Of a DNA stretch of 64,000 nucleotides, positions 33,475 through 43,112 are shown in pieces. Below the pieces are notes generated by a model, which ran no database searches, had not been told where the DNA came from, and worked only from the letters and a program-made list of their open reading frames with translations. The stretch is taken from NCBI GenBank assembly GCA_900555555.1, contig USLK01000004.1:1-64000 (forward strand), read 5' to 3'. The translations under genes were made by a program, and so were the position numbers. This DNA comes from an uncultured Collinsella sp. (lineage in GTDB: Bacteria; Actinomycetota; Coriobacteriia; Coriobacteriales; Coriobacteriaceae). Numbering within the stretch: the stretch's first letter is position 1; each line of letters starts with the position of its first letter.

Positions 33475-34491
33475 ATGAGCAGGGTTTGCGTTTGTGTTGA
33501 TGCCATGGGTGGAGACGAAGAGCCGCAGGTCGTTCTTAACGGCATAGAGGCAGCGCTTGCGTCCGACGCCGAGCTGGAGGTGCTCGTTTCGGGGCCCGAT
33601 GAGGTCGTGACACCGTTTTGCGATCGACATGATCGCGCTCGTGCGCTCATCGCTCCTGAGGTTATCGAAATGTCGGACGACCCCATCGCCGCCGTGATGA
33701 AGAAGCGCCGATCTTCGATCGTTTTCGGCTGCCGCGCGGTTAAGCGCGGCGAGGCGCAGGGCTTTTTCTCCGCCGGTTCCACCGGCGCGGTCACCGGAGC
33801 CGCCTCGGCTTTCATCACGCCGTTCAAGTTCGACGATGGCGAGAAGAAGCGCCCCATACGCCCGTGCATCACGAGTGCGCTGCCCAACCGAAAAGGCGGG
33901 CTCACCGTCCTGTGCGATATGGGGGCCAACCCCGATGTCGAGCCGCGCGATCTTGTTCGGTTCGCTCAGATGGGCGCGGCGTATGCCCGGGTTGTATGCG
34001 GTATCGCCACACCTCGTGTCGGACTGCTCTCCAACGGCTCTGAAGACTCCAAGGGGTCCGAGTTCACCAAGGCGTGTTTCCCGCTCTTTCGTGAACAAGT
34101 TCCGGGTTTTGCGGGCAACTGCGAGGGCGGCGACCTTACGAGCGGAGATTTCGATGTGGTCGTATGCGATGGCTTCTCCGGTAACATCGCCTTGAAATCC
34201 ATCGAGGGCGCCGCAAAGTTCATGATGGCCGAGCTTAAATCGGGGCTCATGTCCTCGCTTGGCGGTAAAGTCGCCGCCCTTCTTGCGAAAAGCACGTTTA
34301 CCGAACTTAAAGCGAAGCTTTCGGGCGATGCCAAGGGCGGCGCCGTGCTTTTGGGTGTGCGCGGCGTGGTGCTGATCGGCCATGGCGCCACGAGCGCCGA
34401 GGCCGTGAAGAACGGAACCCTTGCGACCGCCGAGGCCATCCGTGCCGATTTGGTGGGGCACGTTGCAGCTTCCATGGACGGCATCCTCTAG
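33475..34491 (+). CDS. plsX: phosphate acyltransferase PlsX
   Basis: PlsX converts acyl-ACP to acyl-phosphate, the acyl donor for PlsY at the start of phospholipid synthesis, and also accepts acyl-phosphate made by FakA. The 338-residue protein shows VDAMGGDEEP at the start, FFSAGSTGAVTGAA, DMGANPDVEP, and VCDGFSGNIALKS. Length is normal. The start follows AGGGGGAA. It precedes acpP, its acyl carrier. Confidence 0.96.
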   Translation: MSRVCVCVDAMGGDEEPQVVLNGIEAALASDAELEVLVSGPDEVVTPFCDRHDRARALIAPEVIEMSDDPIAAVMKKRRSSIVFGCRAVKRGEAQGFFSAGSTGAVTGAASAFITPFKFDDGEKKRPIRPCITSALPNRKGGLTVLCDMGANPDVEPRDLVRFAQMGAAYARVVCGIATPRVGLLSNGSEDSKGSEFTKACFPLFREQVPGFAGNCEGGDLTSGDFDVVVCDGFSGNIALKSIEGAAKFMMAELKSGLMSSLGGKVAALLAKSTFTELKAKLSGDAKGGAVLLGVRGVVLIGHGATSAEAVKNGTLATAEAIRADLVGHVAASMDGIL

Positions 34492-34570
34492 CGTTTGCCC
34501 GATTGTGGTCATGGTGGGGCGTCTGGCGGGATTTCCAGTCCAGGCGCCCTTCCTAGTTGAGGGGTTTGGT

Positions 34571-34600
34571 TTGGGCGGGTAGAATTGCTCAATGTATGAT
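34571..34600 (+). promoter_or_regulatory. possible promoter of acpP
   Basis: TATGAT at 34595-34600 is a good -10. TTGGGC at 34571-34576, 18 bp upstream, is a weak -35. The 144-bp gap after plsX also holds a hairpin with a 9-bp stem (GGCGTCTGG / CCAGGCGCC), so acpP may have its own start. Confidence 0.4.
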
Positions 34601-34635
34601 TTGCCATAACAATGGCCCTTCGAAGGGAGTTCAAT

Positions 34636-34884
34636 ATGTCGCTGGACCGTTCCGAGGTTTTTGCAAAGGTTTGCGATATCGCCGCCGATGTCTTGGGTAT
34701 CGAGCCCGATTCTCTGAATGAGCAGACCACGTTCGACGATCTCGAGGCCGATTCCCTGGCCCGCCTCCAGCTGGTGACGGCCATGGAGGACGAGTTCGAC
34801 CTTGAGATCGACGACGAGAAGCTGCTCTCCATCAACTCCGTTGCGGATGCCGTGGATGCAATCCTTTCCGCGCAGGAGGCTTAA
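34636..34884 (+). CDS. acpP: acyl carrier protein
   Basis: An 82-residue acidic helical protein that carries growing fatty acids on a phosphopantetheine arm attached to Ser40 in the motif EADSLARLQL. The flanking helices and the C-terminal stretch ADAVDAIL are typical. ATG 34636 follows GAAGGGAG. It lies between plsX and rnc, the usual bacterial order. Confidence 0.95.
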   Translation: MSLDRSEVFAKVCDIAADVLGIEPDSLNEQTTFDDLEADSLARLQLVTAMEDEFDLEIDDEKLLSINSVADAVDAILSAQEA

Positions 34885-34890
34885 GTACCC

Positions 34891-35616
34891 GTGTCGATTA
34901 AATCCAAGCTTGCGCTTGCGGAGGAAATCTGCCAGTACACGTTTACCGATAAAAAGCTTCTGCGCAGCGCCATTACGCACCCGTCTGCCGCGGAAGGCCA
35001 GCCCGTCAGCGCCCATTACGAGCGTCTTGAGTTTTTGGGAGACTCCATCCTGGGCTCCATCGTCGCCCTTGTCCTCTATCGTACGTACGGTGGATTTGAT
35101 GAGGGCAAGCTGACGCGCCTCAAGGTTTCTTTGGTTTCCGGTCAGACCCTGTCTGAAGTCGGCCTTGAGCTCGGCATCGATAAGATCATCATCTTCGGCG
35201 CGTCCGAGACGGGTACGGGTTCGCGCGGACTCTATTCCGCGTTGGAAAACGTTTACGAGTCGCTCGTCGGTGCGCTGTACCTCGATGGCGGATGGGATGT
35301 CGCTTCGGATTTCGTGACGCGTACCCTCAAACCGCATCTTGCCGCCGAGCGCGCGGAGCATCCTTCAAATCCCAAAAGCTATCTGCAGGAAAGCGTCCAA
35401 TCCGACAAGATGGGCACGCCGGTGTACAAGATGCTCGATGCATCCGGCCCAGCGCACGAGCCCACGTTCACCGCAGCCGTGCTCGTCGACGGCATCCGCC
35501 GCGGTCGCGGTACGGGTTCCTCGAAAAAGGAAGCTGAGGCCGCGGCCGCGCTCGATGCGCTCGAGCGTATGGGCTACACCACCAACGGCGTCATTTTAAA
35601 GAAGAAGCTCGGGTAA
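34891..35616 (+). CDS. rnc: ribonuclease III
   Basis: RNase III cuts double-stranded RNA in rRNA precursors and mRNA. The 241-residue enzyme has the signature ERLEFLGDSILGSIVA with the metal-binding acidic residues, ALENVYESLVGALYLDGG, and a C-terminal double-stranded RNA-binding domain (NPKSYLQESVQ through GTGSSKKEAEAAAA). The start is GTG 34891; AGGAGG at 34874-34879 lies at the end of acpP. A normal spacing to smc (10 bp) suggests one transcript. Confidence 0.96.
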   Translation: MSIKSKLALAEEICQYTFTDKKLLRSAITHPSAAEGQPVSAHYERLEFLGDSILGSIVALVLYRTYGGFDEGKLTRLKVSLVSGQTLSEVGLELGIDKIIIFGASETGTGSRGLYSALENVYESLVGALYLDGGWDVASDFVTRTLKPHLAAERAEHPSNPKSYLQESVQSDKMGTPVYKMLDASGPAHEPTFTAAVLVDGIRRGRGTGSSKKEAEAAAALDALERMGYTTNGVILKKKLG

Positions 35617-35626
35617 GCGAGGGTCT

Positions 35627-38600
35627 GTGTATCTGAAGTCTCTCACCCTGAAAGGGTTTAAGTCGTTTGCCGACCGCGCGCATATGACTTTCGAACCCGG
35701 CCTCACGGTTATTGTGGGCCCCAACGGTTCGGGAAAATCTAATATCTCCGATGCGATCCTGTGGGTGCTGGGCGAGCAGAGCGCAAAGCACCTGCGCGGC
35801 CAGGCGATGGAGGACGTCATCTTCTCGGGTTCCTCTGCCCGCAAGCCCGTGGGAGTCGCCGAGGTAACACTGGTATTGGACAATTCAGACCATATGCTTC
35901 CGGTCGACTTCAACGAGGTCGCGGTGACGCGCCGCATGTACCGATCGGGGGAGAGCGAATACCTCATCAATTCCAGCCCATGCCGGCTTATGGATATCCA
36001 GGACATCCTGCATGATTCCGGCTTGGGTAAGGATACCCATTCCATCATCTCGCAGGGCAAGCTCGATGCGATCCTGCAGAGCCGACCCGAGGAGCGCAGG
36101 TCGCTCATCGAGGAAGCGGCCGGTATCTCCAAACATAAGCGTCGTAAGGAGCGCGCTCTCAAGAAGATCAAGGCGATGGATGAGCACCTCACGCGTGCAC
36201 GTGATATCAATCGAGAGATCAATCGCCAGCTCAAGCCCCTTGAGCGTCAGGTCGACCGCGCGCGTAAATATAAAGACCTCTCCGCACGCGCCAACGAGCT
36301 GACCCAGATCCTCGCCGTCGATGAGCTGCGACAACTCCAGGCCCAATGGTCCGATCTGGAGAGCAGGGCCAAGGAGAGCGCAGCGGCGCTGGAGCTTGCA
36401 CAGTACCGTCTTGGCGAAAAGGAGCGCGAGCTCGAGAAGCTCCAGGTTATGCTCGAGGAAAAGGGCCTGTTTGTAGGCGATCTTGGCGAGCAGCGCCGAC
36501 ATATGCAGGATGTGGTGGGCCGGATCGGTAGCGACATGCGCCTCTTGGAGGAGAAGGGGCGCAACATGGTCACGCGCCTCTCTGATATGCGAGGCACCCT
36601 TTCGGGCTCCGAGCATCAGCGCAAGCGAACCGTGGAGGAGCTCGGCGACATCAACCGGCAGCTCGATGAAGAACGCGCGTCCGCGCGTGTCGCCTCCGAG
36701 GACGTGGAATCTGCCGCTCCGGCCGCCGAGGCCCTGCATGCGCGCCGTCACGAGCTCGACCAGGCCGTCTCCGATCTTACGCGTGAGCAGCGCGAGGTTC
36801 AGAGGGCGTGTGACGCCGCCTCCCTCGAGCTCGCTCAAGTCAAGGAGACTCTTTCGAACGCCGAGCTCGAGGACGGCATGTATGCATCCCGTCTGGAGCA
36901 GATCGAAGATGAGGAGCAGACGCTCGCGGCCTCCCTTGCAAGTCGGCGTCAGCGTGTGGAGGAGCTGGAAACCGACCTTGCCAAGGCGCGTGTGGAGCGC
37001 GATGAGGCCAAGGCCGCCGTTCAGGTCGCTCTCGATGCGTGCGCCCAGCTTCGTGACCGTGAAGCCGCGGCGCGCGCCAAGCTGGCCGATGCCCAGACGG
37101 AGCTTTCGGGCTTGGCCAAGCTCGATCGTCGCCTATCCGAGGCTTCGCCCCTGGCCGCTCGCATCACCCATGGATATGGCGACCGTATCGCCGCCAAACT
37201 CGGAGACGTCCTCGAGGCGCCGCATGAGATCGAGACGCTTGTCGAAGGCCTTCTTTTGCAGGATATCGATGGCCTGATCGCTAATAGCGAACGGGACATG
37301 CTTGAAATCGTATCGCGTGTCCTTGGCGACGGTGAAGCCGGTTCGGCGCTGTTGATCGCCAAGGATATCGCGCCCGTAGGCCCATGCCCCGATGCCGCAG
37401 GGGAACGTCTCGTCGATCTTCTTAAGGTGCGCGACGGCTTCGCGCCTGTCGTCTCCGCCTTGTTGGGCCGGTTCTACCTGGTTGGCTCCGTTGAGGAGGC
37501 GCTTGAGGCCGCACCCGTGGCCGGTGTCACATATGTCACGCCGGACGGTGCCCGCGTCGCGGGCGGAACCGTTCGTTTGGGGTTTGATTCGGACCGCACG
37601 TCCGGTGCCTTGGAGCGCAAGCGTCGCATGCGCGAGCTCGAGAATCTCATTCCCGATCTTGAGGCGGTGTACGCGCACGCCCAGGAGCTCTCCTCGGATG
37701 CTTCGGCGGCAGTCGATGCTTCTCGCGAAAATGAAAGCAAGACCTCTGGGGCCATCAGCGAACTCGAAGGCGAGCGCAGCAGCGTGCTCGCAGAAGTCGG
37801 CCGATTGGAGCACTCGCTTTCCTCCAAATCCTCCGAGCTGGCTCAACTTAAACGCAGGCGCGAGCAGGCGGCGGCCGCGGTCCGCGAGGCCCAGCCGCGT
37901 GTCGATGACCTGACAAGCCGGCGCGATGCGGCACGCGAACGCCTTGAGGTCATCGCGCATGAATTGGATGACGCGCACGACGAGCTCGAGTGTGTTCGCC
38001 GTGACGATGCCGAGGCCGCGGGCAAGCTCGCCGACGCTAAGGTTCGTCTCGCCCGGGCATCCGAACGGGTGAAGAGCCTGTCCTCTCGCGCCCCCGAGCT
38101 CGAGCGCCGCTTGGAATCTATCGACCGCCGTATCCATGGTACGGAACAGGCGGCTCGCTCGCTTGAGGTCCTCAAGCTGCGCGTCGACCCCCTGCACGAT
38201 AGATACGAATCGCTCTTGGAGCGCGCTACCGACTGGGCGGCGCGATTGCGCGATCAGGCTTCCTTAGAGGAGGCCGATTCCGCATCGCTCAAAAAGACCA
38301 TCGAGGACGCGAAGGGCGAGGTTGCTCGCGCCAAGGCGTTCGTGGACACCGCCGTCGCCTCCGTCAACGACTGCAAAGTCGCTCGCGGCAAGCTGGAGGT
38401 GCAGGTCGAATCCGCCGTTAAGGCCATCACGGCGGACGGAACGACGGTCCTCGAGGAGGCCCTCATGCTCCCGGCGCCCGATGACCGGGCGGCGGCCGAG
38501 CGCGAGCTGAATTCCCTTGCGCGTCAGATCAATAACTTGGGACCGGTGAACCAGGTTGCGATGGAGGAGTACGAGACGCTTAAAAAGCGCGCCGACTACA

Positions 38601-39157
38601 TCTCCGAGCAACTCGAGGATCTTGAAAGCGCGCGCAAGTCGCTCACCAAGATCACCTCGGCGATCGACCGCAAGATGCGCACGAGCTTTCTTACCACATT
38701 CGAGAAGGTCGATGAGAACTTCCAGGAGATCTTTTCGATGCTGTTCCCCGGCGGTCAGGCGCACCTCGAGATGACCGATCCCGAGCATCCCGCCGATACG
38801 GGCATCGAGGTCGTTGCCCAGCCGCGTGGCAAACGCATCGCCAAGATGATGCTGATGAGCGGCGGTGAAAAGTCGTTGACGGCCTTGGCCCTGCTGTTTG
38901 CCGTATATCGCACGCGTACCGTACCGTTCTACGTGCTCGATGAGGTTGAGGCCGCCCTGGACGATTCGAACCTCTCCAAGCTCATCGGTGCTATCGATTA
39001 CCTGCGCCAGTCGACGCAGCTGCTGGTTATTTCGCACCAGCGTCGCACCATGGAGGACGCCGATGTCCTGTATGGTGTCTCTATGCAAGCAGACGGCGTC
39101 AGCCGTGTGGTCAGCCAAAAACTCGATCGCGAAACCGGAAAGGTCGTGAACGCATAA
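35627..39157 (+). CDS. smc: chromosome segregation protein SMC
   Basis: SMC folds and segregates the chromosome as a long coiled-coil ATPase dimer. The 1,176-residue protein has N-terminal Walker A GPNGSGKSNI, two long coiled-coil arms, a hinge around residues 510-640 (ARITHGYGDRIAAKLGDVLEA to YVTPDGARVAGGTV), and C-terminal signature LMSGGEKSLTALAL with Walker B FYVLDEVEAALDD. GTG 35627 is the start. The partner genes scpA and scpB are not in the window. Its stop overlaps ftsY by one base. Confidence 0.97.
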   Translation: MYLKSLTLKGFKSFADRAHMTFEPGLTVIVGPNGSGKSNISDAILWVLGEQSAKHLRGQAMEDVIFSGSSARKPVGVAEVTLVLDNSDHMLPVDFNEVAVTRRMYRSGESEYLINSSPCRLMDIQDILHDSGLGKDTHSIISQGKLDAILQSRPEERRSLIEEAAGISKHKRRKERALKKIKAMDEHLTRARDINREINRQLKPLERQVDRARKYKDLSARANELTQILAVDELRQLQAQWSDLESRAKESAAALELAQYRLGEKERELEKLQVMLEEKGLFVGDLGEQRRHMQDVVGRIGSDMRLLEEKGRNMVTRLSDMRGTLSGSEHQRKRTVEELGDINRQLDEERASARVASEDVESAAPAAEALHARRHELDQAVSDLTREQREVQRACDAASLELAQVKETLSNAELEDGMYASRLEQIEDEEQTLAASLASRRQRVEELETDLAKARVERDEAKAAVQVALDACAQLRDREAAARAKLADAQTELSGLAKLDRRLSEASPLAARITHGYGDRIAAKLGDVLEAPHEIETLVEGLLLQDIDGLIANSERDMLEIVSRVLGDGEAGSALLIAKDIAPVGPCPDAAGERLVDLLKVRDGFAPVVSALLGRFYLVGSVEEALEAAPVAGVTYVTPDGARVAGGTVRLGFDSDRTSGALERKRRMRELENLIPDLEAVYAHAQELSSDASAAVDASRENESKTSGAISELEGERSSVLAEVGRLEHSLSSKSSELAQLKRRREQAAAAVREAQPRVDDLTSRRDAARERLEVIAHELDDAHDELECVRRDDAEAAGKLADAKVRLARASERVKSLSSRAPELERRLESIDRRIHGTEQAARSLEVLKLRVDPLHDRYESLLERATDWAARLRDQASLEEADSASLKKTIEDAKGEVARAKAFVDTAVASVNDCKVARGKLEVQVESAVKAITADGTTVLEEALMLPAPDDRAAAERELNSLARQINNLGPVNQVAMEEYETLKKRADYISEQLEDLESARKSLTKITSAIDRKMRTSFLTTFEKVDENFQEIFSMLFPGGQAHLEMTDPEHPADTGIEVVAQPRGKRIAKMMLMSGGEKSLTALALLFAVYRTRTVPFYVLDEVEAALDDSNLSKLIGAIDYLRQSTQLLVISHQRRTMEDADVLYGVSMQADGVSRVVSQKLDRETGKVVNA

Positions 39158-40074
39158 TGGGATTGTTTGACTCTCTTAAGCGCGGATTGGAGCGCAGCCG
39201 CGAGGCCCTCAATGAGGTCTTCTATTTCGGCGGCGAGGTCGATGAGGACTTTTGGGAAGATCTCGAGGACACCCTTGTGATGGGGGACCTTGGGGCGGAG
39301 CTTTCGATGCAGGTCACCGACGACCTGCGCGACCAGGCCGCGAAGAAGAACCTGCGCACTGCCGATCAGCTCCGTGGCGCCCTTGCCGAGCGCCTTTCGA
39401 AGATCTTCGTCGCGCCCGAGGCCGACATCTTCGATGACACGCCCTCTTGCGTGCTGTTCGTCGGTATCAACGGTGCGGGGAAGACCACGACGGTCGGCAA
39501 GATCTCGAGCGCCGAGGCCGCGCGCGGCAAGAACGTCGTTATCGGCAGCGCGGACACCTTCCGTGCCGCTGCCATCGAGCAGTTGGACGTGTGGGGTCAG
39601 CGCGCCGGCGTTCCGGTCATCAAGCGCGACCGCGGTTCCGATCCGGCAAGCGTGTGCTATGACGTACTCGATGCCGCCGATGAGCGCGGTTCCGACCTGG
39701 TGCTTATCGACACCGCCGGCCGTCTGCATACGAGCCCCGAGCTCATGCGCGAACTTGCCAAGGTCGTCAAGGTCACGCGCAAGCGTGCGGAGGGCTGCAA
39801 GCAGGGGCCTATGCCTGTGCATGTCGTTCTGGTGATCGATGCGGCAACCGGTCAGAACGGCCTGATTCAGGCCCAGGAGTTCAACGATGCACTGGGGCTG
39901 GACGGTATCATCATGACCAAGCTTGACGGGACCGCAAAGGGCGGCATCGCGCTGGCCGTGGCCGAAAAGCTCCAGCTGCCCATCTACCGCATCGGCGTGG
40001 GTGAACAGGTGGACGATCTTCAGCGGTTCGACGCCGTCGATTTCTGCCGTGCGCTCGTCGGCGCCGATAAATAG
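39157..40074 (+). CDS. ftsY: signal recognition particle receptor FtsY
   Basis: FtsY is the membrane receptor for the signal recognition particle and pairs with Ffh through twinned GTPases. The 305-residue protein holds the N domain and the G domain: GINGAGKTTTVGK, DTFRAAAIEQL, DTAGRLHTSPEL, TKLDGTAKGG. The acidic A domain seen in E. coli is missing, which is usual in Gram-positive bacteria. It is followed 27 bp later by ffh, its direct partner. Confidence 0.97.
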   Translation: MGLFDSLKRGLERSREALNEVFYFGGEVDEDFWEDLEDTLVMGDLGAELSMQVTDDLRDQAAKKNLRTADQLRGALAERLSKIFVAPEADIFDDTPSCVLFVGINGAGKTTTVGKISSAEAARGKNVVIGSADTFRAAAIEQLDVWGQRAGVPVIKRDRGSDPASVCYDVLDAADERGSDLVLIDTAGRLHTSPELMRELAKVVKVTRKRAEGCKQGPMPVHVVLVIDAATGQNGLIQAQEFNDALGLDGIIMTKLDGTAKGGIALAVAEKLQLPIYRIGVGEQVDDLQRFDAVDFCRALVGADK

Positions 40075-40101
40075 CCTTTCTCATAGTATTTAGGGGTTCC
40101 C

Positions 40102-41577
40102 ATGTTCAACTCTCTCTCCGATCGTCTGAACGATACCTTTGACCGCCTGCGCGGTAAGGGCAAACTCACCGAGGCCGATATCACGAGTGCCATGCGTGAG
40201 ATCCGCATGGCACTGCTCGAGGCCGACGTCAACTTCAAGGTCGTCAAGGAGTTTGTCGCCAAGACCAAGGAGCGCTGCCTGACCGCCGAGGTCATGGAGT
40301 CGCTCACACCCGCGCAGAATGTCGTCAAGATCGTGCTGGACGAGCTGATCGAGCTTTTGGGTTCCACTGAGAGCAAGCTCGTCCTGTCCAGCCGCATCCC
40401 CAACGTGATCATGCTCGTGGGCCTTCAGGGTTCCGGTAAGACCACTGCGGCGGTCAAGCTTGCCTATATGCTCAAGAAGCAGGGTAAAAGCCCCCTGCTC
40501 GCCGCGTGCGACGTGTATCGTCCGGCCGCTGCCGACCAGCTCGCCACGCTCGGCGGGGAGATCGGCGTGCCGGTGTTCCGCGGCGACGGCCAGCATCCTG
40601 TCGAGATCGCCCGCGCCTCCATCCGCGAGGCCGTCGATAACATGCGCGACGTGGTCATCGTCGACACCGCCGGCCGTCTGCAGATCGACGAGCAGATGAT
40701 GCAGGAGGCCGTCGATATCAAGAAGGCCGTCAAGCCCGATCAGGTCCTCATGGTGGTCGACGCCATGACCGGCCAGGATATCGTCAACGTCGTCTCCACC
40801 TTTGCCGAGCGCACCGATTTCGACGGCGTCATCATCTCCAAGCTCGACGGCGACGCTCGCGGCGGCGGCGCCCTTTCCGTCCGCCAGGTCACCGGCAAGC
40901 CCATCAAGTTCGTCTCGATGGGCGAGAAGCCCGACTCGCTCGAGGTCTTCAATCCCGAGCGCATGGCCAAGCGCATCCTAGGCATGGGCGACGTCATCGG
41001 CATCATCGAGAAGGCCCAGGAGGTTGCCGATGCCGAGAACCTCGAGGCGGCCGAGCGCATGCTTCGCGATGGCCTCACCATGGACGACATGCTGCAGCAG
41101 ATGCGTGCCGTCAAGAAGATGGGCGGCATGAAGGGTCTCCTCGGCATGCTTCCGGGTGGCCAGCGCATGCTCAACCAGATGGGCGCCAATCTCGATGAGT
41201 CCGTCTTCGACCGCTACGAGGCCATGATCCTCTCCATGACCAAGCAGGAGCGCAACCGTCCGTCCATCATCAACGGGCAGCGACGCGCTCGCATCGCCCG
41301 CGGTTCCGGCGTGCAACCGTCCGATGTCAACATGCTCATGAAGCAATGGGGCGAGATGAACAAGATGATGGGCAAGATCCGCGCCATGACCCAGCAGCAG
41401 GGCGGCGGCAAGAAGGGTAAAAAGGGCAAGAAGGGCAAGATACGCATGCCCGGTATGTCCGGTATGGGCAGCGTCAACATGAACCAGCTCATGAACCAGA
41501 TGGGCGGCATGGGCAGTGGCATGTCCGATATGGACAAGCTCATGCAGATGAACGCCCAGTTCAAGAACAAGAAGTAA
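40102..41577 (+). CDS. ffh: signal recognition particle protein Ffh
   Basis: Ffh binds signal peptides on ribosomes and delivers them to FtsY. The 491-residue protein has the N and G domains (GLQGSGKTTAAVKLA, DVYRPAAADQL, DTAGRLQIDEQM, SKLDGDARGGG) and a Met-rich M domain that binds signal peptides and 4.5S RNA. The C-terminus is extended by a Lys/Gly run (KKGKKGKKGK) and a Met/Gly-rich tail (MPGMSGMG and similar) of about 50 residues. The 4.5S RNA gene is not in the window. Confidence 0.97.
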   Translation: MFNSLSDRLNDTFDRLRGKGKLTEADITSAMREIRMALLEADVNFKVVKEFVAKTKERCLTAEVMESLTPAQNVVKIVLDELIELLGSTESKLVLSSRIPNVIMLVGLQGSGKTTAAVKLAYMLKKQGKSPLLAACDVYRPAAADQLATLGGEIGVPVFRGDGQHPVEIARASIREAVDNMRDVVIVDTAGRLQIDEQMMQEAVDIKKAVKPDQVLMVVDAMTGQDIVNVVSTFAERTDFDGVIISKLDGDARGGGALSVRQVTGKPIKFVSMGEKPDSLEVFNPERMAKRILGMGDVIGIIEKAQEVADAENLEAAERMLRDGLTMDDMLQQMRAVKKMGGMKGLLGMLPGGQRMLNQMGANLDESVFDRYEAMILSMTKQERNRPSIINGQRRARIARGSGVQPSDVNMLMKQWGEMNKMMGKIRAMTQQQGGGKKGKKGKKGKIRMPGMSGMGSVNMNQLMNQMGGMGSGMSDMDKLMQMNAQFKNKK

Positions 41578-41670
41578 GTTTCCAGGTGGATTGACCCGTC
41601 CTGGCGTGACGTACTTTTTGTGCAAGCGCATCCGATCGGGTATCGATCGTTCGAAATATGGTTAGTTTGA

Positions 41671-41694
41671 TGTGGGTCGGATTGCCGGCCCACA
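41671..41694 (+). promoter_or_regulatory. leader hairpin before thyA
   Basis: TGTGGGTCGG / CCGGCCCACA forms a 10-bp stem (one G-T pair) with the loop ATTG, 29 bp before the thyA start. No T run follows. It could be a weak ffh terminator or a control structure in the thyA leader. Confidence 0.4.
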
Positions 41695-41722
41695 TTCATA
41701 TAGCTCAATCAAGGAGGTCGAA

Positions 41723-42571
41723 ATGAGCAAGGCAGACCAGCAGTTTGTTTCGATGTGCAAGAATATCCTCGACCACGGAACCACGACGGAAGGGGAGAAG
41801 GTCCGCCCGCATTGGGAGGACGGTACCCCGGCCTATACCATCAAGAACTTCGGCGTTACGGCACGCTATGACCTGCGTGAGGAGTTTCCCGCGCTCACGC
41901 TGCGCCGCACTGCGCTCAAAAGCGCTATGGACGAGGTCCTGTGGATCTATCAGCGCAAGTCCAACAACGTCAACGACCTGAATAGCCATATCTGGGACAA
42001 GTGGGCCGACGAGACGGGGTCGATCGGCAATGCTTACGGATATCAGATCGCCCAGGTGACGCATTATGCCGACGGCGATTTCGATCAGATGGACCGCGTG
42101 CTGTACGATCTCAAGCACACGCCGTTCTCGCGCCGCATCATCACGAACATGTATAACGTGCACGACCTGCCCGAGATGCATCTGTACCCGTGTGCCTATA
42201 ACGTTACCTACAACGTCACTCAGGACCCCGACGAGGACAGGCTCGTACTCAACATGGTCCTGATGCAGCGGAGCCAGGATATCCTTGCGGCCAACAACTG
42301 GAATGTCTGCCAGTATGCGATCCTGCTCATGATGGTCGCGCAGTCCGTTGGTATGATCGCGGGCGAGCTTCTGCATGTGATCGTCGACGCCCATATCTAC
42401 GATCGACATGTCGATATCGTTCGCGAGCTTATCGAGCGCCCCCAGTACCCGGCGCCCAAGGTCTCGCTCAACCCCGACGTCAAAGATTTCTACGACTTCA
42501 CGACCGATGACCTGATCGTTGAAGATTATCAACATGGCCCGCAGGTCAAGAACATCCCGATTGCGGTATAG
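41723..42571 (+). CDS. thyA: thymidylate synthase
   Basis: ThyA methylates dUMP to dTMP using methylene-tetrahydrofolate. The 282-residue protein keeps the catalytic Cys157 (LYPCAYNV), RSQD, the Asn of WNVCQYAIL, and DAHIY with its His and Tyr. The usual PCH-x3-Q around the Cys is changed to PCA-x3-T, so two normally conserved active-site residues differ. AAGGAGG precedes the ATG. It is followed 10 bp later by dihydrofolate reductase, which regenerates its folate cofactor. Confidence 0.92.
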   Translation: MSKADQQFVSMCKNILDHGTTTEGEKVRPHWEDGTPAYTIKNFGVTARYDLREEFPALTLRRTALKSAMDEVLWIYQRKSNNVNDLNSHIWDKWADETGSIGNAYGYQIAQVTHYADGDFDQMDRVLYDLKHTPFSRRIITNMYNVHDLPEMHLYPCAYNVTYNVTQDPDEDRLVLNMVLMQRSQDILAANNWNVCQYAILLMMVAQSVGMIAGELLHVIVDAHIYDRHVDIVRELIERPQYPAPKVSLNPDVKDFYDFTTDDLIVEDYQHGPQVKNIPIAV

Positions 42572-42581
42572 GGGAGCGCAG

Positions 42582-43100
42582 ATGAGCACTGTGGTAAAGG
42601 CTATCGTTGCTGTTTGCGATGACTGGGGTATCGGGCTCGATGGCGATATGGTCGTGGCCAACCGCGAGGACATGCGACATTTTGTTTCCTGCACCATGGG
42701 GGCTCCGGTCATCATGGGCCGAAAGACCCTGTTCAGCTTTCCGGGACACAAGCCGCTCAAAGGTCGCCGAAATATCGTTCTCACGCGGGATCCGGAGTTT
42801 AGCGCCGAGGGCGTTGAGGTCGCCCACAGCATGAATGAGGCATTGAGGCTCGTTTCCGATGCCGATGAGGCGTGGGTTATCGGTGGCGGTGAAGTGTATC
42901 GACAGTTTTTGCCCGTGTGTTCCGAATGCGTGGTGACGAAGAACCATACCATTCGGACCTGCGATGCGTATTTCCCAGATCTTGATGTCGACGACGAATG
43001 GCGACTCGAGCGTCAAGGCGAGACTCGAGTTATTGCCGATGGCCGCGGCGATGACGATGTGGCGTTTGATTTTTGCACGTATGTTCGAGTGGCCGAGTAA
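42582..43100 (+). CDS. folA: dihydrofolate reductase
   Basis: DHFR reduces dihydrofolate to tetrahydrofolate with NADPH. The 172-residue protein shows IVAVCDDWGIGLDGDM, the acidic active-site residue in NREDMRHF, PVIMGRKTLFSF, GRRNIVLTR and VIGGGEVYRQFLP. The usual Pro-Trp before the active-site Asp is replaced by Val-Val (GDMVVANRED), so it is a divergent member; such changes may alter trimethoprim binding (inferred). ATG 42582 follows GGGGAG. It forms a functional pair with thyA. Confidence 0.9.
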   Translation: MSTVVKAIVAVCDDWGIGLDGDMVVANREDMRHFVSCTMGAPVIMGRKTLFSFPGHKPLKGRRNIVLTRDPEFSAEGVEVAHSMNEALRLVSDADEAWVIGGGEVYRQFLPVCSECVVTKNHTIRTCDAYFPDLDVDDEWRLERQGETRVIADGRGDDDVAFDFCTYVRVAE

Positions 43101-43112
43101 GGGAGACGCAGT

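Noticed and set aside
33439..35361. 640-codon minus-strand frame opposite plsX, acpP and rnc
   Set aside because: It spans three certain genes on the other strand and has no recognisable domain.
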